Shown piece after piece: positions 5,569 through 8,865 of a DNA stretch of 8,865 nucleotides (the first letter of the stretch is position 1; each line of letters starts with the position of its first letter). The position numbers were made by a program, and so were the translations under genes. The stretch lies in assembly GCA_002335385.1 (NCBI GenBank), contig DCVK01000021.1:54455-63319 (forward strand), read 5' to 3'. The notes below the pieces were generated by a model that saw only the letters and a program-made list of their open reading frames with translations, did no database searches and had not been told where the DNA came from. This DNA comes from Candidatus Aminicenantes bacterium UBA2190. Its GTDB lineage: Bacteria; Acidobacteriota; Aminicenantia; UBA2199.

Positions 5569-6621
5569 ATGAAAAAGAATCACTTCGCGCTGATCATGGC
5601 CGGCGGTCAGGGGACGCGCTTCTGGCCCTGGAGCACGGGCGAGAAGCCCAAGCAGTTCCTTCCGGTGGTGGGCAAACAGCCGCTGATCACGCAAACCTAC
5701 CGGCGCTTGCGGAAATTCATCCCGGCGCAGAACATCTTCGTCATCGCCGACCGGAAATACCTGCCGGCCGTGCGCCAGTGCCTGCCAGGCTTCCCCCGCC
5801 GCAATTACATCGCCGAGCCGGCCCCGCGCAACACCGCCCCGGCGCTCATCCAGGCCAACATCGTCCTCTCGCGCATCGATCCCGGCGCCAGACTGCTCGT
5901 GGTCCCGGCCGACCACTACATCGCCGATGAAAAGGCTTTCGCCGTCCAACTGACCGCCGCACTCGATCACGCCGAGAACCGCTGCATCGTCACCGCCGGC
6001 ATCAGGCCCAGTGAGCCGCATATCGGGTACGGCTACATTCATTTCACTGAAAGCAAGCAGAAGGGGGGATTTTATCCGGTCAAGCAGTTCAAGGAAAAAC
6101 CGGACCACAAAACCGCGACCGAATACCTGGAAAAAGGCAATTATTACTGGAATTCCGGGATGTTCGTCTATCAACTGTCGTTTTTCAAGGAATTCATCAA
6201 GCAATATTCCCCTTATTACGGAAAACAATACCTGAAACTCGAACAAGCCATTGGCCGGAAAGGGCAATTTGCGAAGATCTACAGGGCGGTGATCCCGGAA
6301 TCGATCGATTACGCCCTGATGGAGAAAATGAAGGAAGTGGTCATGTTCAAGGCCGAGTTCTCCTGGAACGATGTCGGCTCCTGGTCTTCCGTCTATGAAA
6401 TGAACGAAAAAGACCTTCTGGGCAACGTGAGCCGCGGCCGGGCCATCGCCATCGACTCCCACAATTCGCTGATTTTCTCCTGCGGAAAAAAGCCGCTGGC
6501 CGTGATCGGCTTGGAACGGGTCGCGGTGATCGACACGGCCAACGGCATTCTCGTCGCCCCTATCGACAAGCTGCAGCAGGTCAAGCGGGTCATCGACATT
6601 TTGAATAAGGAAAATAAATAA
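5569..6621 (+). CDS. manC: mannose-1-phosphate guanylyltransferase (GDP-mannose pyrophosphorylase)
   Basis: A 350-residue cytoplasmic nucleotidyltransferase that makes GDP-mannose from mannose-1-phosphate and GTP, supplying mannose, fucose and related sugars for glycans. The nucleotide-binding signature GGQGTRFWP is at 12-20, followed by KPKQF (26-30). Further family blocks are EPAPRNTAPA (83-92), PADH (113-116), GYGYI (153-157), FKEKP (174-178), WNSGMF (194-199) and WNDVGSW (266-272). It is the single-domain form: the C-terminal phosphomannose isomerase cupin found in the roughly 480-residue proteobacterial ManC/AlgA is absent. The separate cupin gene next door is not a phosphomannose isomerase by its motifs. 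The start at 5569 is the only reasonable one and lacks a ribosome binding site. A central stretch (about 6040-6360) is much less GC-rich than the rest. It converges with the membrane protein gene, 13 bases apart. Confidence 0.95.
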   Translation: MKKNHFALIMAGGQGTRFWPWSTGEKPKQFLPVVGKQPLITQTYRRLRKFIPAQNIFVIADRKYLPAVRQCLPGFPRRNYIAEPAPRNTAPALIQANIVLSRIDPGARLLVVPADHYIADEKAFAVQLTAALDHAENRCIVTAGIRPSEPHIGYGYIHFTESKQKGGFYPVKQFKEKPDHKTATEYLEKGNYYWNSGMFVYQLSFFKEFIKQYSPYYGKQYLKLEQAIGRKGQFAKIYRAVIPESIDYALMEKMKEVVMFKAEFSWNDVGSWSSVYEMNEKDLLGNVSRGRAIAIDSHNSLIFSCGKKPLAVIGLERVAVIDTANGILVAPIDKLQQVKRVIDILNKENK

Positions 6622-6634
6622 TCCCGGCGGCGGC

Positions 6635-7564
6635 TCAGAAAAAAAGAGCGAGCGGCAGCAGAATGAAGAAGCAGACGATCCACTTGCCGCTGGGCGGCAT
6701 CTCCCGGCTCTTCCAGCGCAGCAACCCGTAAACGGCGGCGGCCAGGAAAGAGAGCGCCATGCACACGGCCAGCACCTTGATCCAGGGAGCGGGGAGCTCG
6801 ACACCCAGGACGTCGAACAGCCGGGCCAGGGGGACGGTGACGAAAAGCTTCTCGAAATCGAAAAGGAAGAACATCCCGGCGTAATAGAAAAAGGCCGCCG
6901 CCATGCCCGCGCCGGACGTGGCGACGGCGATGACGATCAGCACCAGCGGCAGAAAAAAATAGACCAGGTAGGGAACCCTCAGGGAGGGCGACCTTTCCGC
7001 CGCCTTGACGACGAAAGACGCGGACAAGTCACTGCCGCCGGCACCATCCCTGTTCAAGGCCCGGGCCCGGATGTCACCGCCGATCGATCCGCCGAAGCTC
7101 CTCACCGCCGATCTCCCCCCCTGCGCAAGCAAAAAAACCGATCCCGGTAGAAAAGCGATGCGGCTGGCGCCTGCGGGCAGGGCGACCAGGACCGGGCCCA
7201 GGTCGAAAAATTCCCCGGCGCCGGCGTTGTTCCAGGCCAGGAATACCGCAGGGTGGAGGAAATCGAAATAGGCGAAGACCCGGCCCGCCGGGGCCGAGTT
7301 CGGCAGGCGGGCGATCGCCGCGAGCTCCTTGCGGTGCAGGGAAGAAAAGCCCAGAAACGTGTATTCCGGGGAGTGGAAAGACGGCTTCCGGGCCAGCTCG
7401 CGGCTGATCAGCGTCCACTGCATGAAAAGGTTCAGGCAATGGACAACGGCCAGGCCGGCCAGCAGCAGCAGCGGGCGCAATGGCCGCTGAGAGCCTCGGA
7501 ACGGACGCTTTTTCTCCCCTGGGTAGAGAGAACTCTTCTCCTGGCCTTCGACCGCAGTGGCCAT
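6635..7564 (-). CDS. hypothetical membrane protein with an external domain
   Basis: A 309-residue protein that I do not recognise. A basic N-terminus precedes helix 1 (31-50, PLLLLAGLAVVHCLNLFMQW). About 145 mostly soluble residues follow (51-197), predicted to lie outside the membrane. Helices at about 198-217, 219-237 and 262-283 then follow, and a last one (294-309) ends exactly at the C-terminus (IVCFFILLPLALFF). The aromatic-rich stretch AAFFYYAGMFFLFDFEKLF (223-241) is notable. The start at 7564 is 19 bases after the stop of the secreted upstream gene, so the two are probably co-transcribed. The open frame extends to 7678 but that would overlap the upstream gene. No ribosome binding site is clear at 7564, so the exact start is uncertain. 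No catalytic motif is visible. Confidence 0.75.
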   Translation of the reverse strand: MATAVEGQEKSSLYPGEKKRPFRGSQRPLRPLLLLAGLAVVHCLNLFMQWTLISRELARKPSFHSPEYTFLGFSSLHRKELAAIARLPNSAPAGRVFAYFDFLHPAVFLAWNNAGAGEFFDLGPVLVALPAGASRIAFLPGSVFLLAQGGRSAVRSFGGSIGGDIRARALNRDGAGGSDLSASFVVKAAERSPSLRVPYLVYFFLPLVLIVIAVATSGAGMAAAFFYYAGMFFLFDFEKLFVTVPLARLFDVLGVELPAPWIKVLAVCMALSFLAAAVYGLLRWKSREMPPSGKWIVCFFILLPLALFF

Positions 7565-7583
7565 GAAGTGATCGCGCCCCGGC

Positions 7584-8144
7584 TTACAGGCCCAGCAAGC
7601 CTGCCTTGAATTTTTCTCCCGGGCCCGGCTTCTTGCCGATCCAGCAGGCGAACAGGGCGTCGGCGAAGGCTTTGTCACCCAGGGTGCCTTTCACGACTCC
7701 CTTTACCTTGACCTCGGTGCCGACACCGGCCTTGTAGGTGAAGACCAGCTTGTCGCCTTCCTTGAAGCCTTCCATCAACGCGGCCAGTTCGTCGAACTGC
7801 TGCTTCAACTGGGCGGAATAGCCCGGGGTATTGGCCTCCAGGCCTTCATACCAGGCCTCGTTGACCTGATTGGCTTTGACGCTGCGCAAGAAGTGCATGA
7901 CGGTACAGCGCGAAGCGTCGGCGGCCAGGATCTTTTCGCCGCTCTTTTCCTTCTCTGCCAGGTAAAGCCCGGCCACATAAACCTTGAAAACGACCTTCTT
8001 GCGCAGGGCCATGCCGTTAAGGACAAGCATCTGGCCGTCGACATCGATGGTGTCGGGCAAGGTGATCCCGGCCAGGGTGCCGGCAACGATCGGGGCGGCG
8101 AACAGAAAAACCAAACCCAGTGAAAGCAAAGCGTATCGCGACAT
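7584..8144 (-). CDS. secreted chalcone-isomerase-like protein
   Basis: A 186-residue exported protein of the bacterial chalcone-isomerase-like family (Chalcone_3 type). A signal peptide is clear: SRY, then a hydrophobic core (ALLSLGLVFLFAAPIV) and a small-residue cleavage region near AG-TLAG (about residues 20-24). Family blocks are LNGMALRKKVVFKVYVAGLYLAE (42-64), FKEGDKLVFTYKAGVGTEVKVKGVVKGTL, FADALFACWIGKKP, and the terminal GLLGL. Bacterial members have the chalcone-isomerase fold but are not known flavonoid enzymes; their role, possibly ligand binding in the periplasm, is unsettled. The start at 8144 is strong, with GAGGAGG four bases upstream. It leads a probable two-gene unit with the five-helix membrane protein and is divergent from clpB. 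Confidence 0.88.
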   Translation of the reverse strand: MSRYALLSLGLVFLFAAPIVAGTLAGITLPDTIDVDGQMLVLNGMALRKKVVFKVYVAGLYLAEKEKSGEKILAADASRCTVMHFLRSVKANQVNEAWYEGLEANTPGYSAQLKQQFDELAALMEGFKEGDKLVFTYKAGVGTEVKVKGVVKGTLGDKAFADALFACWIGKKPGPGEKFKAGLLGL

Positions 8145-8162
8145 GATTCCTCCTCTGTGAAG

Positions 8163-8213
8163 CCGGCCCTCATGATATAATGTTAAAAATCAATTGTCAA
8201 AAAAGCGGGCCGG
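8163..8213. repeat. seven-base inverted repeat flanking the promoter
   Basis: CCGGCCC (8163-8169) and its complement GGGCCGG (8207-8213) bracket the 37-base AT-rich promoter segment. A second short palindrome, GCCGG-AA-CCGGC, overlaps the right arm if read with its neighbouring bases (about 8209-8220, one arm imperfect). These might be regulator sites, but chance is quite possible in GC-rich DNA. Confidence 0.25.
8172..8200 (-). promoter_or_regulatory. sigma-70-type promoter of the chalcone-isomerase-like gene
   Basis: On the minus strand, a perfect TTGACA (8200-8195) and TATCAT (8177-8172) are separated by 17 bases, a near-consensus promoter. The expected start is near 8165, giving a leader of about 20 bases with the GAGGAGG site. 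Confidence 0.8.
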
Positions 8214-8251
8214 AACCGGCGGCCTCTTGCCAAGCGCCCCGCGGGTTATTA

Positions 8252-8275
8252 TATAATAGGGGGGTACGGAGGCGC
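8252..8275 (+). promoter_or_regulatory. clpB promoter -10 box and ribosome binding site
   Basis: A perfect TATAAT (8252-8257) lies 19 bases before the clpB ATG; GGAGG (8268-8272) is four bases from the start codon. A TTGCCA at 8227-8232 is a possible -35 but its 19-base spacing is long. The leader would be only about 11-13 bases. I see no CIRCE, HAIR or sigma-32 consensus element here. Confidence 0.6.
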
Positions 8276-8276
8276 C

Positions 8277-8865
8277 ATGAACCAAGAGCATTTCACGTTG
8301 AAGGCCGACCAGGCCATCCAGGACAGTGTCCGCCTTGCCGGCGAGCACGGCAACCAGGAGATCGCACCGCTGCACCTGGTCAAGGCCATCCTGGCCGTGC
8401 CGGCGAATATCGTCGGCGAAACATTCAAGAAGATCGGCGTGGACGAGGCGCAACTGAACGCGGAGCTGGACAAGGAGATCGAGGGCCTGCCCAAGGTGCA
8501 GGGATCTGAGCCCTACCTGGGCGGCGCGCTGAAGAAGGCCATCCAGCAGGGCCGCGCCATCGCCGGCCAGTTCAAGGACGAATACATCTCGACCGAGCAC
8601 CTGGTTTTGGCGATCATGGACCTCAACGAGGCCGCCGCCAGGGTGCTGAAGCGCTTCGGCATCAGCCGCGAAATATTCCTGAAGGCGCTGATGGAGCTCC
8701 GCGGCAGCCGGACCATCACCGACCCCAGCCCCGAGGAGAAATTCCAGGCCCTGAAGCGCTACGGCCGTGACCTGGTGCAGCTGGCCCGCGACGGCAGGCT
8801 CGACCCGGTCATCGGCCGCGACGAGGAGATCCGCCGCGTCATGCAGGTGCTGGTGCGGCGCACCA
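8277..8865 (+). CDS. clpB: ClpB disaggregase (Hsp104 family), N-terminal part
   Basis: The first 196 residues of the ATP-dependent chaperone ClpB, which with DnaK resolubilises protein aggregates after heat stress; the rest lies beyond the window. Residues 1-143 form the substrate-binding N-domain made of two Clp repeats (FTLKADQAIQDSVRLAGEHG... and LGGALKKAIQQGRAI...DEYISTEHLVLAIM). Residues 146-196 enter the first AAA+ module with the ClpB-type linker TDPSPEEKFQALKRYGRDLVQLA and DPVIGRDEEIRRVMQVLVRRT. The window ends before Walker A. The block DPSPEEKFQALKRYGRDL points to ClpB rather than ClpA or ClpC. The start at 8277 is supported by GGAGG four bases upstream. It is divergent from the chalcone-isomerase-like gene, with 132 bases between starts. 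Confidence 0.95.
   Translation, partial: MNQEHFTLKADQAIQDSVRLAGEHGNQEIAPLHLVKAILAVPANIVGETFKKIGVDEAQLNAELDKEIEGLPKVQGSEPYLGGALKKAIQQGRAIAGQFKDEYISTEHLVLAIMDLNEAAARVLKRFGISREIFLKALMELRGSRTITDPSPEEKFQALKRYGRDLVQLARDGRLDPVIGRDEEIRRVMQVLVRRT

Noticed and set aside
5530..6804. A 424-codon open frame on the - strand covering manC
   Set aside because: manC on the other strand has every family signature. The antisense frame also overlaps the 3' end of the membrane protein gene and shows no domain.
1..8865. Search for sigma-54 promoters (TGGCAC-N5-TTGC) that the activator might control
   Set aside because: No convincing match was seen by eye upstream of any gene on either strand, so no target in this window can be proposed.
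1..8865. CRISPR arrays, tRNAs, insertion sequences or phage genes
   Set aside because: No regularly spaced repeats, cloverleaf-like segments, transposase motifs or terminal inverted repeats were seen; the genes look like ordinary chromosomal housekeeping and envelope functions.

Overview
The window is GC-rich chromosomal DNA from a bacterium. Promoters resemble the sigma-70 consensus (TTGACA / TATAAT), sit in short AT-rich islands between GC-rich genes, and the genes alternate strand frequently. The gene set is a sigma-54 activator, a GT4 glycosyltransferase, a single-domain GDP-mannose pyrophosphorylase, ClpB and a secreted chalcone-isomerase-like protein. It fits a free-living, probably Gram-negative-type lineage such as Acidobacteriota, Aminicenantota or another deep-branching phylum. 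The sequence alone does not fix the phylum. I see no mobile element, CRISPR array, tRNA, rRNA or phage gene, and no stretch of 300 bases or more without a gene.

Layout, left to right. (1) 1-830, + strand: the 3' part of a sigma-54-dependent activator (AAA+ domain plus Fis-type HTH). (2) 850-2031, - strand: a GT4-family glycosyltransferase with its own promoter placed directly against its start codon. (3) 2082-3816, - strand: a two-gene unit of a peptidase S66 (LD-carboxypeptidase/MccF-type) followed by an N-formylglutamate-amidohydrolase-like protein. It has a consensus promoter and ends in a hairpin that also holds the -35 box of the glycosyltransferase. (4) 3937-4125, - strand: a 62-residue two-helix membrane protein. 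(5) 4266-5069, + strand: an inositol-monophosphatase-family (SuhB-like) phosphatase. (6) 5083-5445, - strand: a small cupin. (7) 5569-6621, + strand: mannose-1-phosphate guanylyltransferase. (8) 6635-8144, - strand: a secreted chalcone-isomerase-like protein followed by an unrecognised five-helix membrane protein. (9) 8277-8865, + strand: the 5' part of clpB.

How they may work together: the guanylyltransferase makes GDP-mannose and the GT4 enzyme could use such an activated sugar, which suggests envelope or exopolysaccharide glycan synthesis. They are not co-transcribed, so this link is only by neighbourhood. The S66/amidohydrolase pair looks like a small amide- or peptide-hydrolysing unit. 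The remaining genes are mostly single-gene units with their own promoters.

I did not find a convincing new multi-gene system. The most interesting signals are regulatory: three genes have -10 boxes 6-8 bases from the start codon with no ribosome binding site, the architecture of leaderless mRNAs. One terminator-like hairpin contains the next gene's -35 element. The three convergent gene junctions are only 13-19 bp and share a CCGGCG core.
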